Source of the DNA: Chaetoceros tenuissimus
Lineage: Eukaryota > Bacillariophyta > Thalassiosirophyceae > Chaetocerotales > Chaetocerotaceae
DNA length: 64,000 bases
Reading direction: 5' to 3'
NCBI GenBank assembly: GCA_021927905.1
Contig: BLLK01000046.1
Coordinates: 1,240,001 to 1,304,000, forward strand
Part shown: piece after piece, positions 63,779 to 64,000 of the stretch
Layout of the letters: the number at the start of each line of letters is the position of its first letter
Numbering within the stretch: position 1 is the stretch's first letter
Made by a program: the position numbers and the translations under genes
The notes under the pieces: generated by a model
Databases searched by the model: none
Seen by the model: only the letters and a program-made list of their open reading frames with translations
What the model was told of the DNA's origin: nothing

Positions 63779-64000
63779 ATGCCATCTTCATCTAAAAAGA
63801 AAGGAAAGCTCAGCAAAGAACAAAAGGAAAGAAAGAAACAAGAACGAAAACTTTCCAATCAAATACATGCATCCATCCTAGGCAAAGGTGAATCCCTACA
63901 GGCTGCAATCACTCCAGCAGAGATTAACAATCTTTTGGCTGAACTTTCAAGACCTAGATCTGTATCTGAAACACAGGTTACAATACGAAAATTACTCACT
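63779..64000 (+). CDS. Partial CDS, Lys-rich N terminus, runs off the window
   Basis: ATG at 63779 opens an uninterrupted frame of 74 codons to the window end: MPSSSKKKGKLSKEQKERKK, then a helical stretch (ESLQAAITPAEINNLLAELS). The basic start and absence of a signal peptide suggest a nuclear or cytosolic protein. Too short to identify. Confidence 0.6.
   Translation, partial: MPSSSKKKGKLSKEQKERKKQERKLSNQIHASILGKGESLQAAITPAEINNLLAELSRPRSVSETQVTIRKLLT

Overview
The window looks like nuclear DNA of a diatom (stramenopile), probably a centric one; the genus cannot be fixed from sequence alone. The evidence is: a nuclear PsbO gene with a tripartite plastid/lumen presequence; several other presequences ending in an ASAFAP-like motif with Phe after the signal-peptide cleavage site; compact genes with GT-AG introns mostly of 70-90 bp; chitin-binding and PT/Cys-rich secreted proteins; tandem MYND-finger and F-box/ankyrin proteins typical of diatom genomes; and two dispersed 5S rRNA genes plus a tRNA-Glu(CTC). 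No transposon, CRISPR array or viral gene was seen. Many starts and all splice sites below were placed by hand by matching reading phase across GT/AG borders.

Layout. 0-11 kb: MYND protein, plastid-type Nudix hydrolase, histidine phosphatase, the ribosome-biogenesis factor NOC1/Mak21, a 5S gene and a secreted LRR protein. 11.7-20.4 kb: one very large minus-strand gene, reconstructed here as 38 exons and 1879 aa. It encodes a signal peptide, two chitin-binding (peritrophin-A) domains, a long Pro/Thr/Ser stalk, EGF-like and repeated Cys-rich domains, and a Lys/Gly/Ser tail. The stalk is encoded by 26 tandem, almost identical, phase-0 exon+intron units (15.7-19.3 kb). 22-31 kb: ArfGAP, a phospholipase-A2-like membrane protein, two tandem ABM-domain proteins (one has lost its start codon and targeting peptide), an FkbM methyltransferase and a PC-esterase-like enzyme. 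31-42 kb: a small hypothetical protein, F-box/ankyrin, START-like, TMEM65-GAF fusion, GT32-like glycosyltransferase, a foldback hairpin element, a second membrane methyltransferase and a local repeat family. 42.7-54 kb: tRNA-Glu, an SDR with a frameshift, plastid ClpR, psbO, a beta-helix/TM/charged-repeat protein that crosses two compensating homopolymer frame changes, and cytosolic PheRS beta. 54-64 kb: second 5S gene, three tandem MYND paralogs with conserved upstream blocks, a DEAD-box helicase and a partial gene at the right edge.

How genes fit together. Plastid function is represented by psbO, clpR and probably the Nudix, phosphatase, ABM and helicase genes. Four single-pass type II membrane enzymes (two methyltransferases, one PC-esterase-like, one GT32) between 27.8 and 41.1 kb suggest Golgi glycan modification. 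The large chitin-binding/stalk protein is best explained as a cell-wall (frustule/chitin) protein whose stalk length can change by gain or loss of whole exon-intron units without disturbing the reading frame; this is the most striking system in the window. Three homopolymer indels in otherwise intact genes warn that some apparent frame breaks may be assembly errors.
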